Shown here: positions 22,236 to 33,952 of the stretch, piece after piece | How the letters are laid out: each line of letters starts with the position of its first letter | Position numbering within the stretch: the first letter of the stretch is position 1 | Assembly (NCBI GenBank): GCA_027422505.1 | Contig: JAPQWV010000637.1 | Coordinates: forward strand, 1 to 64,000 | Direction of reading: 5' to 3' | Source of the DNA: Craterostigma plantagineum | Taxonomy: Eukaryota > Streptophyta > Magnoliopsida > Lamiales > Linderniaceae | Length of the DNA stretch: 64,000 nucleotides | The notes under the pieces: generated by a model | What the model was told of the DNA's origin: nothing | Databases searched by the model: none | What the model saw: the letters and a program-made list of their open reading frames with translations, nothing else | Made by a program: the position numbers and the translations under genes

Positions 22236-25200
22236 ATAATACCAATACTAATAAAACGAATAAATCAGAGGAAGATACATAAATGATGTGATAAGACATA
22301 TTTAACCCTGCATATGCCAAATCGACGAAAAATACCTGAATGATGCGATAACAGGTTTCGAAAAAATAATAACAGTTTCGCATCGATCTCTCCCAACAAG
22401 CGACGCATCGATCGAAACGAGATTTCACGTTCAGACCCGAATAGATCTCAATGATTGTGATGATATAAGGTGAAATTATCGTTAATTTGATCATACGTGT
22501 TGATAAGTTTCGGATATAAGTGACGTTAATTGTGAGAAAATAAATGTTGCCCGTATAGCAGAAAATACCACGTTTCTTTTAGTAGATAACAAATGACGCC
22601 GTAGAAGTAACACATCATTCAAAAATAGTAACGTTTCCTGCAATAACACATTCCTTACATAAAGTGATCGAAAGAAAAAATTCACGTTCCAAATTCGACC
22701 AAATCTCGACGTTACTAACAGCAAAAGATTGTATCGGCTTCGATTTTTCATGGGTCTTCATAATCAAAGAGAATTTTCGAAGTTCAAAAAGCACGAATGC
22801 TTCAAACACAATTCGGTAATTTTGTTTAATATGGTGAAATCTTGACTTTAATGATCGGATGAAGTAAAATCGATAAAATTTCATCATGGACCTTAGTTAT
22901 AGACGACAATATTGATGTTAATCATGGAATAATGAATGATGAGATCTAAGCGGTAAACGTTTGCTAATTAAAATGGTTGCTGGATAACATTTCATGCTTC
23001 CTGGATAACAATTCATGGAAAAATAATACTATATGTCTTGAAGTTTATAACAATTGTTTCCGCAAAACGAACATATAACGGGAAAATAATAACAACTCGT
23101 CACCAGTAAATAACACATGTAGTACCCATTCAAAATCTGAAATTTATCTTGGAATAATGTGATTAATACAATTCAAAAATTTCGTTGAAAAACAGGTGAA
23201 TCTCGACTTTAATGAACTAATAAAGTAGATTCGACTAAGTTTGATCACGAGTCATCTTAATTGAATGAGATTATTAATGTTGATAATGTGATAACGAGGA
23301 ATTTTGATGAGACCTAATATTGTTTGTCAATTAAAAAGTTGGTTGGTAAGACATTATTTATTCTGAGTAACAAATTCGCGCATTCTGGGTAACACATCAT
23401 TAAGAATATTCTAGAGGTTTCTAGATTGTCAGAGATATTAACAGTACAATAACTTAATATTACCACATTGCCTGCAAATAATACCACATGCCTGATAAAA
23501 AATAACAATATAAACAAAGCTTATAACACATTTGTAGCTACAAGTACCACAAAATAGCTAATCATGCCACATTACTATTTCGATTAATTTCGTTCATAAA
23601 TTCATTTCGTTCGGATGTATTAGATTGACATTCATGGAAATAGATGATATGATGAAGCTAAATCACAAAATTTCTTAAAAGAACACGTTTTGCGAATGTT
23701 GATATCAATATGTGAAAGTTGAGATCATCATGTAAACATATAGCTCTTCCTTCACAACATATACTAGTATCTCTTTTAATGAGACATAACGTTACGAATT
23801 TTATCACAAACGTATCCAAAGTTCAAAATGAAACCACAAATATCATTTTATATGTCGTAAATATGTATTTGATACATTCTCGAAGTTATTTGTTAAGAAA
23901 TATTAAAAGGATGATTTGTTAACGTCTCCAGTACCAGATTGTCCGCACGTAATACTACATGTTTGCTATAAAACAACAATACGAACATATCGAATAACGT
24001 GTTTATCGATAATGATACCACATAATAGGTTTCCAGTACCACATGACTAATTCAATTACTTTCATTCATAAATGCACATTGTTCGAGATTTACAAGATTA
24101 ACATCTTCTAAATGCATGATTTGATGCATTTATCACGCCAAATTACTTTAAAAGCTACATTGTTCGATTGAGGTGGATGATAGTGAATGTTCGACGTCAA
24201 TAGTTATTAAAAACATAGACTATTACTTTGTTCATTGAACATCACATATGAATTTTAGAATGAATGCCATCAAAATTCAAAATTAAACCACAAATATCAT
24301 TTTATTATATCGTAAATCCCGAAACATTAAGGGTTTTCCTAACTTAAACCTTAATCTCCATAAACACAAGCCCTAAACCTTGGTGCGACAATTACAATAA
24401 TATGTAACACATAAACAACTTTTAGTAACATATTTAACTAATGGATAACAGTTAAATAGTTATTAGTAACACATTTGCTCTGATTTAGCAATCCCGCCCA
24501 AAATTACAATCGTGGCATAAATCCCGCCCAATTAACCAATAAATCCACAAATCCCGCCCTAAATTTAGCTGGTATAGTAAATTCATCAAAAACCAATATT
24601 CCACCCAAATTCAGAACAGTTCTGCTAAAAAAATACCATATAAATACTTATGAAAAACAAAAGCATATCATAATATACAACTTCAGATATTCCAAGTAAA
24701 GATACGATTTCATATAGTAACAGTTCTATGCCTAATTATCGAAACAGGTCTGCTAAAAAAATATCATATCAATACCTATGAAAAACAGTAGAATGACATA
24801 TTATACCACTTCAGATATACCAAGTAACGCTTCAATTTCATATAGTAACAGTTCAATGCAAAAAATTAACGAAACATGTTTGTTAAAAAATACTACATCA
24901 ATACTTACTCAAAACAAAAATACGTCAGAATATACCAATTTAGATAATCCAAGTAACACTTCTATTTAATGTAGTAACAGTTCGATGCCAAAAATTATCG
25001 AAACAGGTCTGTTAAACAAAATCTCCCACCAATACTTATGAAAAACAAAATTAGGTACCAATTGAAAACGATTGGTTGATGGGGCAGTCGATTGTGCTCG
25101 ATTCATTGTGAAGCCGAGTAGATAAATATAAATCTGTTAAAAATATTTTCCCATCGATACGTAACATATTATCAGTTTAAAGTAACGCTTATTGTTTTTA

Positions 25201-25534
25201 CAGTAACAACCCGTTGTATTTCTGTAACATAAAGCTGGCGTCGAATACCACTTCAAAGAGCGGTTTATTAAGGGTATTTAAGTCAAAACATAGTTTGGGT
25301 CTTTACCTTTAAATTTTTCAAAAGAATGGGTCTTAAAAGGGAAAATTTTGTGTCAGGCCCCATAAATTTTTAAAATTAGGTATCAGGCCCTGTCAGACAT
25401 TTTTTTAGTTTTAAGGACCTCTTTTTTTAAAAATTAAGTGAAAAGGACCCAAAACTGTGATTTGACGAAATTACCCTTAATAAAAGTGATTTTTGAATGG
25501 TATTTGACGTCAGTTTAATGTTACACAGTTATAC

Positions 25535-26155
25535 TGATTTGTTACCGTAACAACCGGAAGTGTTACTTTAACGTCATAAGACGTTACTTATCGACAGTAA
25601 AATGTTATTTAACAGACATATTTATTAAATCGAACTATCAAATCCCATTTTTCACACTGATCGAGCACAGTCGGTTGTTAACACCTTGTTTTGTTTTCCA
25701 TCATGCGGTATTACACCATAAATTCTAAACCGTAAACCCTAAACTCGACGCGACGACCATTAGCGTTCTCCTATAAAAGATCGAATCATTAGCGTTTCGA
25801 TCTTATTACACGTTTCGAGATTAAAAATTGGTAAACGATTATAGGAGCATTGCTCCCTATAATGATGAATTTTCTGTCTAGGAAAACAGGGGGGATGGTC
25901 GGGTGGAGGGTTCAAGAACAATTATAACTGTTACACAATTATACTGATTTGTTACCGTAAAAATCGTAAGTGTTATTTTAACGTCATAAAACGTTACTTA
26001 TCGACAGTAAAAGGTTATTAACAGACGTATTTATTACATCAGACTATCGAACCCTATTTTTCCCACTGATCGAGCATTGCTCCCTATATGATGATTTTTT
26101 TGTCTAGGAAAACAGGGGGATGGTCGGGTGGAGGGTTCAAGAACAATTATAACAG
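25535..26155. repeat. Tandem duplication inside the MULE
   Basis: The block with TTATACTGATTTGTTACCGTA, AACGTCATAA and CGTTACTTATCGACAGTAAA occurs at about 25,535-25,680 and again at 25,930-26,080. The following block, GAGCATTGCTCCCTATA to GGTTCAAGAACAATTATAAC, occurs at 25,850-25,940 and 26,070-26,155. The unit is about 390 bp, with the second copy shortened. Confidence 0.7.
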
Positions 26156-26456
26156 TTTTGCGCTGAAAAAAACACTTTCTCTCATTTGGATAACAACAGT
26201 CTTGTATTGAGTACCATCTGGCATCTATTTAGTAACAAACGAAGTCGCATAAGTACCACATCATTCAAAAATAATACTGATTCCTGCAGTAACACATTAA
26301 CAAATGATGTCACACGAAGTGGTATTATTTTTTAATGTTGTGTTACTTCTGTGACGTCATTTGTTACTAAATAGACGACATATGGTACTCAATACAAGAC
26401 TGTTGTTATCCAAGTGAAAGAAAGTGTTCTTTTTCAGCGCCGAACTGTTATAATTG
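26144..26456. repeat. Fold-back inverted repeat at the MULE right end
   Basis: Arm 1 (26,144-26,277) and arm 2 (26,313-26,456) are inverted copies. Both contain GATAACAACAGTCTTGTATTG and TTTAGTAACAAA, with few mismatches. They are separated by about 35 bp. Arm 2 is also part of the right TIR, so arm 1 is an extra copy in the opposite direction. A transcript across it would form a hairpin of roughly 135 bp. Confidence 0.75.
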
Positions 26457-26644
26457 GCTGGAACGGATTATTTAGGTATACAACGTAATTTGGCATATGT
26501 CAGGGTTAAACATGTCTTTTTGCGTCATTTTAGGGCCTGACAGCTTAGTTTTTCGAAAAGTTGGTCCTTTATCCTAAATGAAATTAGAATGGGGCCTGAA
26601 CCAAAAGTTAAAAATATTACTAGGGCCTGAACTGTAATTAACCC
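26313..26644 (-). repeat. MULE right terminal inverted repeat
   Basis: Read on the minus strand from 26,644 it begins GGGTTAATTACAGTTCAGG and follows the left terminus block by block. An outer extension to 26,723 starts GGGACGATTACG on the minus strand and ends at the exact target duplication. Confidence 0.7.
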
Positions 26645-26747
26645 TTCTTAAAATTAAATAAAAGTCTGACAGAGCCTGATCACTTATTTTAAAATTGCCT
26701 AGGGCATGAAACGTAATCGTCCCTTCTTTCTATAGCCGCGGGCATGA

Positions 26748-26780
26748 TGACGTCACTGCTTTTTCTTTGTGATGACGTAA
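26748..26780 (+). promoter_or_regulatory. as-1-like element: two TGACG sites
   Basis: TGACGTCA at 26,748-26,755 and TGACGTAA at 26,773-26,780, 25 bp apart. Paired TGACG boxes are the known form of as-1/ocs-like elements bound by TGA bZIP factors and linked to salicylate response. They lie about 325 bp before the ATG of the SIB1-like gene and only 15 bp past the MULE's target duplication. Function is inferred from motif and position. Confidence 0.55.
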
Positions 26781-26939
26781 GCCCGCGCACTTCGTCCTCT
26801 CATTCGAGACAAACGTGGACATTTCAACACCACCACATATAGTAACCCTAGATACCAAATCTGTATGCGGGTGGGTCCACTGATTTATTTATTAATTTTT
26901 TAACAGCAAGTTGGGTCATCGTCCTTTTCACAGTTCATA

Positions 26940-27103
26940 TATTGTTCCGCTAATAGCTGTCCTCTCCTTTCAGCAGTAAAAAGCTGCTGCTATTTTAGAT
27001 CCTATATTAGTCAGCTACTACTACACAAGTTGTAGTAGCATTGAGAAGCTTCGCTTTCTTAGATCTTCTCTTAGCATACTATTTCTCCGTCTCTTAACTT
27101 GAA
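26940..27103 (+). promoter_or_regulatory. Core promoter and leader of the SIB1-like gene
   Basis: Possible TATA sequences are TCATATATTG (about 26,935) and CCTATATTAG (about 27,001). The leader holds two small perfect hairpins: CAGCAG/CTGCTG around 26,971-26,988, and CTACTACA/TGTAGTAG at 27,018-27,025 and 27,031-27,038 with a 5-base loop. A pyrimidine-rich stretch precedes the ATG. Which TATA is used cannot be told. Confidence 0.4.
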
Positions 27104-27568
27104 ATGGAAAGAGCTTCACATTCCAACCAAAAGAGGGCAGACAAGAACTCAAATAAGAAGAAAAAGAAAGAGCACCCACTTAAAGTCGTGTACATAACAA
27201 ACCCTATAATGCTCAAGACTGACAGTGCTTCAGAGTTTCGAGCACTCGTTCAAGAGTTCACCGGAAAACACGCCGAGAAGCCGGAATATTCCGAATGTGC
27301 GGTGGTTGACGCCGTGAAGGGAGCGGCGGCGGCCGAGGACAGTTGCAGTAATGTCGTCAGATCTTCGACTGTAGAAGAAGGAACTAAAATGGAGGCAAAA
27401 CTTGGCGAGTACTATTACCCTAATTTTCATGACACGGCTATGAATTGTCCTGAGAATTATACGGTGCAATTAGGGTTGGATTCAATGGTTTTCGATACAG
27501 TGATGGAGAAAATTGATGAATCAGAGGGTTCGACTTTCTGGCAGGAAGACTCCTCATCATCACTATAA
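27104..27568 (+). CDS. SIB1-like: VQ motif-containing protein, SIB1-like (sigma factor binding protein)
   Basis: An intact 154-residue, single-exon protein. Residues 10-26 are lysine-rich (a possible nuclear or plastid targeting region). LKVVYITNPIMLKT (27-39) leads directly into the VQ motif FRALVQEFTG (45-54), matching F-x3-VQ-x2-TG. This order and the short acidic C-terminus (STFWQEDSSSSL) are those of the SIB1/SIB2 group. In Arabidopsis, members of that group bind the plastid sigma factor SIG1 and the WRKY33 domain in defence and salicylate/jasmonate signalling. The start is the first ATG after the leader and gives the usual length. Paired TGACG boxes about 325 bp upstream would fit salicylate induction. 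No frameshift. Which VQ paralogue it is cannot be settled here. Confidence 0.9.
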   Translation: MERASHSNQKRADKNSNKKKKKEHPLKVVYITNPIMLKTDSASEFRALVQEFTGKHAEKPEYSECAVVDAVKGAAAAEDSCSNVVRSSTVEEGTKMEAKLGEYYYPNFHDTAMNCPENYTVQLGLDSMVFDTVMEKIDESEGSTFWQEDSSSSL

Positions 27569-29095
27569 TCTTCTTTGAAAACAAGTTATTGAGAGGTTAG
27601 GTATGCTTGTGCTGTGCTTTATAATTAGGCTTTATGTTCTTGTGGTTAACATTTGTTTATTAGCCTGTACTCCCTTGTTGAGTTTCTTTTAAGAGGTTTT
27701 GTTTGGACTAAGGTTGTTGTTTGCCTAATTTAATGCAAGTGGCTTCCGCCGATTAACTATAAATTTGTGACTAAGACAATATTAGCTCACTCCTGAGTTA
27801 TGCCCCCCCTCTACTCATGAGATTTAGGGAATATACTAGCAATATTTGCTCATACCACATGCAAAGTAAGAATATTTGATAAACAAATAAGATGACGCAA
27901 TAAAATCGAATAATGCATATTCGGAGAGAATGACACAAATATTGTTACTTTCAATAGTGTTATTAGATACATAACTCTCTCATCCTATTACGAAACTAAT
28001 CAACTTTTTTATTTTAATTATTATTATTTTTAATATTTACCACAAATCTTTTTAATATTGCTTTATTCACAATAATTATCACAACATAATTATCAATAAT
28101 GATATTTTTAACTATGTTCCTTTTTAGCACTTCCATAAACTAAGAGATATAATATTTCAATCTTAGTAATTCAATACTAGTGATTTAATTTCGAAGATAT
28201 TAGAAAATAACCTTTAAATAAAACATACTCCAAATCATTAGTTGGCAATACCAAATATATTCCATTTATATTTTTCAATTCCAGTTCTATTTTCGTTCAG
28301 GTTGCAAGCATTTTAAAGTTGATCAATGTGATTCTTTTAGATGATTTTAGAATTGAGATATTGGAGAAAATATATTCTTATCAGTTTGAGTGTCTACTAG
28401 AGGCGTCACGTTGGAAGGCTCCTTTTAACCTGGTACATAATACTTATTTACACCCGAAGAGAAAGGTTGTACATAAGCGGTCACGAAGATATTCATGTGA
28501 AATGGTTCGAAGGTCTCACAAAAAACTCAAGGGAAAACTATGTTGAGTTGTTATAAAAAGTATTCAAAAATAGATTTTGTTAAATAATACTTTGAACATT
28601 TATGGACTATTACATTTCTTCTTGAGCTTTTTTTGTTAATGCGTTAAATAATATTTGTTAATTTATATGCCAAGATTAGGTGTCATGTATGACAGATTTC
28701 CAATTCTAAATGGCGATAAAGGGAAAAAAATAATGAGTAAAAATATGATTTTGTGGTGAAAACTGAAAATAATATTAGTGGAAATTGAAAAAGTTTAGTT
28801 TTGTAATAGAGCGAGAAAGTTATCTACATTAATAGAACTCTTCCAAATAGTATTATTCGTGTCATGCTCTCTGCATATAGACAAGGGAAATACCTTTGTC
28901 AAAAGAGTACTTAGATGCCCCCTCTTCTAAAACGAAAACCGGCGAGAACAAGTCCTCAGACTTAGATAATCCTAAGCTCAGGCATATTTAATACAGAAAT
29001 ATAAGTAGGCTAAAGTGTCCATGCCAAATGTGAGAAGAGATCAAAAAAGTCCTGGTGAAGTGTATGTTCTGAGGACGCACGAAGACACGACATTG

Positions 29096-29097
<2 letters not shown>
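27569..29097. other. 3' flank and intergenic AT-rich sequence
   Basis: The first 200 bp are T-rich and probably contain the 3' UTR of the SIB1-like gene. The rest is AT-rich with no supported gene. A 75-codon frame at 28,319-28,546 has no recognisable domain. No target duplication or element terminus was seen. Confidence 0.5.

Positions 29098-29135
<38 letters not shown>
29098..29135. repeat. (TA)n microsatellite
   Basis: About 18 uninterrupted TA units. Confidence 0.95.
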
Positions 29136-29137
<2 letters not shown>

Positions 29138-29139
29138 CT

Positions 29140-29920
29140 AGAAATCGTGAATTTAACTATTCAATAGTAGTTCCGGTGACAAACAAATAAAAAGGATACT
29201 ATAGCGGCCATTGTAAGGCGAAACCGAAAAAGCCCAGCAGAGCGTCAGCACAGGATGAAAGCGGATCAAGATGCTGAATATCGGAATTACTCATGAGACT
29301 GGCTACCTTGATACCGGACTTGCCACGTCGGACAAATTCAAATAGTATTCAAGCGCGGCAATCCAAAAGACCCACCTTAACAAAACATTAACTACAAAAT
29401 TGCTAACTGAAACCGCTTGAAGTCAAGACAAGCTGAATAAGAATGAAGAGCAGGCACAACACCGACTGGGAAAGCAACCGGGTAGACCCGATTTGGGAAA
29501 GGCTAATTAGTGCCATGTTCGGTACGAGCAGGACCATCTCACAACGGGCTTCAACATCAACTCAACTATAAATAGGAGGGATGCAAGCGGAAGAGCTCAC
29601 TTCACCAACTCTGAAAATCTACGAACATGAGAGAAAACTCAAGCCTTCAAATCATTGACAAAGTTCTCGAGCGAGAAAAGAAAAGGTGTTGTCATCACTT
29701 CACTAGACCAGTTCGGTTAGTGAGTTTATTCTCAACGGACTGTAAAAAGCTGTTGAAAGAGACGGACTTTAAAAAGTCGTCTGAGAGTAGACTAGGAGTT
29801 TAGTTAGCGAAATAGAGCTGTAAGAGTTATATGGATCGAGTCTAGCTAAAGAGGTTGTACGATAAGTGTTGTAAAGCGAGACTTCTAGTTAGATACCTTC
29901 CTGGCCGGGAAGAAGGGGAG
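29140..29920 (+). repeat. LTR-like promoter fragment
   Basis: A strong TATA box (ACTATAAATAGG, 29,565-29,576) is followed by a purine-rich leader with AGAGCTCACTTCACC and repeated GGACTGTAAAAAG / GGACTTTAAAAAG motifs, as in the R-U5 part of copia LTRs. Neither terminus nor a primer site could be defined, so it is probably a remnant. The segment to 30,127 holds nothing more that I can identify. Confidence 0.35.
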
Positions 29921-30127
29921 ACGTGCAATGGCGGAGCAAGAAAAAATTTGAGGTGTAGGCGAAAAAAATATTTCATAGGCAGAAAAACATTAGAGGGTAG
30001 TCATCATTACGTGAGGTATGTATACTTTTTCAAATATAAGTAATAAATATTAACTAGTTTGTTTTACAGTTAGGAATGGCCATTTGTTTATTTAACTATT
30101 TGACACGTCAATTTAGACATAAGGTAC

Positions 30128-31806
30128 TGAAGATATAAATGTGCCTAAGAGGGGGGGTGAATTAGGCTTATAAAATTTTATGCTTCTTCTTTTCACAAAT
30201 CCTAAGTATAGTGACTTAGATATGCCTACTGATGCTTGTGACGAGTGTGCCTGATATATCCTAGTTACGTCGGATGTGTGTCAGGTCTGTCTCACAGCGA
30301 TAAGGAAATAACTAAAAAGTAAATGCGAGACAGGATTTTATATAGGTTATATCCGCAACTGGAGTTTACTCCTCTCGTTGGGGTTTGCTCCCCATGAGTT
30401 TAACCAATCACTATAATGCACCGTAGCTTCATACAAAACTGATTGATTAGCCCAATACACAACCGAAACAAGTCGAACACTAGACACACTAGGTTACCAC
30501 ATGCCGAGTTTCGTTCCTCGGAATCTTCTGATCCCGACAGACACAACTCGCTATCGAAGGGCCCCCGGAACTCGTCCTTCCCTTCACGTGTGCGTAAACG
30601 TCGACCTTGCCTCCTTGGTATTGCTCACGTTCGAAGACAGAATATATGGTGGGGGTAGGAATAACGGGATGAATCACTCGTGCAGTGATGGAATTGCAAG
30701 TTAAAGCTCACTATGGCAGAAAGCTATCGCAAATGGAGGCTCAGGAATCTCTCAATATGTTTCTGCTCAAAAGTCTTTCGTAGGCGTATATTCTCACATT
30801 CTAGGTACCTTGAAATTCTGAAGTGTAGCTCATATATATAATCCTTTTCAATCCGCACTTCACATGGAAAATCATATAATTTAATAATCACCAAATCAAG
30901 CATAGTTTCCATGCAGTTTTCGAGTCAATCATACCATATAAATCATGCTCTTAATAAATCATCACGACGGTCATATAGCACATCAATGCATGATTATATT
31001 CCATATAAAGATTCAAATTCGTTCTCAAGCATATTCAACCATTTCGCATATAGTTACCATGTCGGGACTTTCCATAAGTGATTCCCTACTATCTGTTTCT
31101 AGTGTAAATCAATCCAGATTAACTTTCCAAATCTAGCATACGAGATAGCATCATATCAGCACGTTTTCCATGTACAGCTCATAATATTAGATCAATATAT
31201 TTACCATGTTTAGCACACAAATCAGATCAGAGCATACTTAATTCGATTATCATATCATGGCAGAGCTTTCCTTATTTCAGAAATCACATCCGTTTATAGC
31301 ATAGCACCTTATCCACAAAGTCAATCAAATCAAATCTTTCCTAAATATAATATTCCAATCAGCATAAGAAAATATATTAATTCAATATTTCACATTAAAT
31401 TCAGCGGAAAGCATGCAACCGATTTTCTACTCGATTTCATTCAGGAATAAACAAGTATCAACGGATATATCACTTTCCATATATAAACATCATATTTTCC
31501 TTTTATAACTCAGTAGGATATCTCATGCATTATTTTCATATATAGCACAGAATGGTATATCCTATCACATGGGCTGTCTATTACATGCGATCACCTAGTA
31601 TCATCAACTAATCATCAAATCATATGGGAATCAAATATTCAACACTTAAATCAATCTATAGCCCAATCAATGCACGTGGGAATATTTTCATATACTTCGA
31701 CATTATATTGATCATAGATCGAATTGGTTAATTTATAGACCTAATGTTATTACAATTACATTGTCCATCAAAACTCTCTAACACTCATGGACCAAAAAGA
31801 TCAACA
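30128..31806 (-). repeat. SIRE-like 3' LTR
   Basis: 1,679 bp. On the minus strand it starts TGTTGATCTTTTTGGTCC right after the PPT and ends ATAAGCCTAATTCACCCCCC ... ATCTTCA. Start and end both match the LTR at 43,855-45,401, showing that the two belong to one family. Confidence 0.75.
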
Positions 31807-31820
31807 TTCTCCACCTTTTT
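31807..31820 (-). other. Polypurine tract of the SIRE-like element
   Basis: On the minus strand the sequence is AAAAAGGTGGAGAA, immediately before the LTR start TGTTGATC. It would prime plus-strand DNA synthesis. Related GGGGGAG tracts at about 31,960 and 32,417 (minus strand) may be secondary tracts. Confidence 0.6.
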
Positions 31821-32518
31821 ATGATGACATGTAATTGATGCAACACATAAGTGTGTAAGCATAATCGATCGTGCAAGTCCTAGTGCATATGTCTAAGTGT
31901 TCCATAATCACAAAGCCGAGCATACGATATTTCCTAACCACATGTGACACATATTTGCTCCCCCTGCCTAAGTGCAGTTATCTATATGACATGTACAGAT
32001 ATATCGTGAATGAATTTTCTCCCCTGTCTAATTGCGGATATATCATGTCACTTCAAGGTTATATCATGAGTGCAAAATTTCGAAATTTACCCGTGAGTGT
32101 GCTCCTCCTGCCTAAGTGCACATTTTCCAAGCAATCAGAAAATCATCGCAACAGGCACTTAGCACTCATCAAGAAATCTTACACATACCAATTAGCACTG
32201 TTAAGCGTCAGAGTATCATCAAATTAAAGCATGAGATCAGGGCAGAATAGTATCAAGGCAGCATAGATATATCCAGATATCATAGCAAAATATTAAGCAC
32301 GCATAGAAGCACCAGAGATATATATCGATTAAGGTTCAACAGGCTTCCCTAGACATAACCTACCATCCAAAACCTTCCACACACACTTAGACGCTCTCGC
32401 TTAAACCAACTTACCTTACTCCCCCTTCATCATCAAAAAGGAGGGATCACTTAACAACTTAAAGGCAGAATAGAGGAAATATCCTAAGGAAATAGGATCA
32501 TAACAGAACACAGGCAGC

Positions 32519-33952
32519 CTATTGGCTTGAAGAACCTTCGGAATCATCGGGCTTGGAAAGGGATTTCTTAATCAACTTGGAAAGCTTGGACGGCTTCAGT
32601 GACATCTCAGTATACTGCTCCTTAATCTTCTTGAAGCACTTCTGATTGTCCGCCTTGATATCGGAGATATCACGGCGTATGGCTGAGATCCCTTCCTTAC
32701 TGAACTCATCCTCGTAGTCGTCGTCGTCGCTAGACCTTCTCTGGGCGCTGTCCACGAACTTTTTTTCCTTTGCCTTGAACCAACACTGACCCTTCGTGTA
32801 ATGGATCCCCATGCGTTTGAGGGTGATCAGATCCACAACGTGGATAGCTTTATTTTCCCATCACGGTGGCAGAATAATACCCTCGCATTCAAACAAGTGA
32901 GTGAGCAGCACTCCATAGGGCAGTGCCTTGTCTCGGCTCTCGAAGGCCTGAATCATGTGCTTTATGATGATATATCCGAGATTGAACTTGGGATTCTGGG
33001 ATATCATGTAGACCGCGAAGGTGCTCATGAAATTCATGGTCGTTGAGTGGCCTCCACTGCCAATTTTGGCACTCCACAGCGTCATGTTGAGCAGTTTGTG
33101 CAGGAAGAAGTAGTCGATAGGAAGCTGGTTTAAGGCTTCGCCGTCAAAAAAGTGGGGGTTTGGTGCGGTATTCCAGAGGGTACGAAGGACATCGCTGAGA
33201 TCAAACTCATCAGCGTGGCACCAGTCACTCATGTCGTAATGACAGAGGACTTCATCAGCAACTCCTAGCATGGCATTCATTTTCTGAGTGGTCCGAGTGA
33301 TTTTGCGGCCGAGAACATAGGAATGAATGTTTATATGCCCTTCGAGCTCTTCATAGTCAAAGTTGGCATAGAATAGCTTGACGACTTCAGGGTAGGAGGG
33401 TATGTTGATACTGGGAAATTGATCCCATCCAAAATCCTTTAACCAAGTGATGATTGTTCCTTTTGGCAAGTTGTCGAACGCAACGCCCCGTCCTCTGGCA
33501 ATATCCCTATTGCTAAAACTCTTGTAGGTGGTTCGGTTACTTTCCTCTAAAAAGAGGGCTTCAACAGGGATTTCATTGGGCTTAGAAAGATCAATCGGTG
33601 GTATTTGAGGTTTCTTTGGGGTCTGTTTTGGAGATGGCGAGGCTTGTTCAAGCGGTGAGAGATGTTTCTCAGGAGTTGGGGTTCGTGGAGGCGATTTCTG
33701 GGTTTCCTCAGGGACAACTTCAGGGATCTCTGGACTTGAGGCAGACTTTTCAGGTTCGGGTGACTTTGCAGGGGTACGAGTAGGAGTGAGGATGGATCTC
33801 TTGGTCTTCTTCTTTTTCTTGACAGTTTTGGCTCGCGAGGAGATATTTTCAGTAGATTTGGCTTTGGAACGGGTTTTGCGAGCAGAAGGCAATGAGGTTG
33901 AGGCTTGTTCTGGTGATTTGTAAGGAGATTCGAGCGGAGATTCATCAGACAT
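32519..33952 (-). pseudogene. SIRE ORF3-like protein (putative plant transposon protein domain)
   Basis: 363 codons from the ATG at 33,952, then a frame change at about 32,850 into a second frame (32,836-32,519). Residues 1-110 are a basic, proline/serine-rich linker (MSDESPLESPYKSPEQ, KKKKKTKRS). The folded part includes FGWDQFPSINIPSYPEVVKLFYANF and SYVLGRKITRTTQKMNAMLGV. This is the pattern annotated elsewhere as putative plant transposon protein, found between pol and the 3' LTR of SIRE-type elements. The tail is acidic and serine-rich with a predicted coiled coil. Its role is unknown; the env-like label is traditional and unsupported by any membrane segment seen here. Confidence 0.65.

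Larger units (their letters stand above)
21937..26723. mobile_element. Non-autonomous Mutator-like element (MULE), 4.8 kb
   Basis: A perfect 9-bp direct repeat TTCTTTCTA flanks it (21,928-21,936 and 26,724-26,732), the size made by Mutator-type transposases. The left end GGGTTAATTAAAGATCAGG is mirrored by the right end; the best inverted match runs inward from 26,644 for about 300 bp (AGGATAAAGGACC, CCTGACATATG, ATAACAGTT..GCGCTGA, TTGAGTACCAT, TTTAGTAACAA). The outermost 79 bp on the right (26,645-26,723) look like a second, decayed terminus. No transposase is encoded. The inside is filled with GTTAC/GTAAC words and tandem copies of about 390 bp near the right end. Confidence 0.75.

Noticed and set aside
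16828..26723. CRISPR-like array or satellite
   Set aside because: Repeats are irregular, diverged and without spacers of fixed length; they fit transposon modules in a plant genome.
28319..28546. 75-codon open frame, basic C-terminus
   Set aside because: No recognised family, no start or splice context, AT-rich surroundings.
32861..33945. Overlapping plus- and minus-strand frames within ORF3
   Set aside because: Shadows of the minus-strand ORF3; no independent support.
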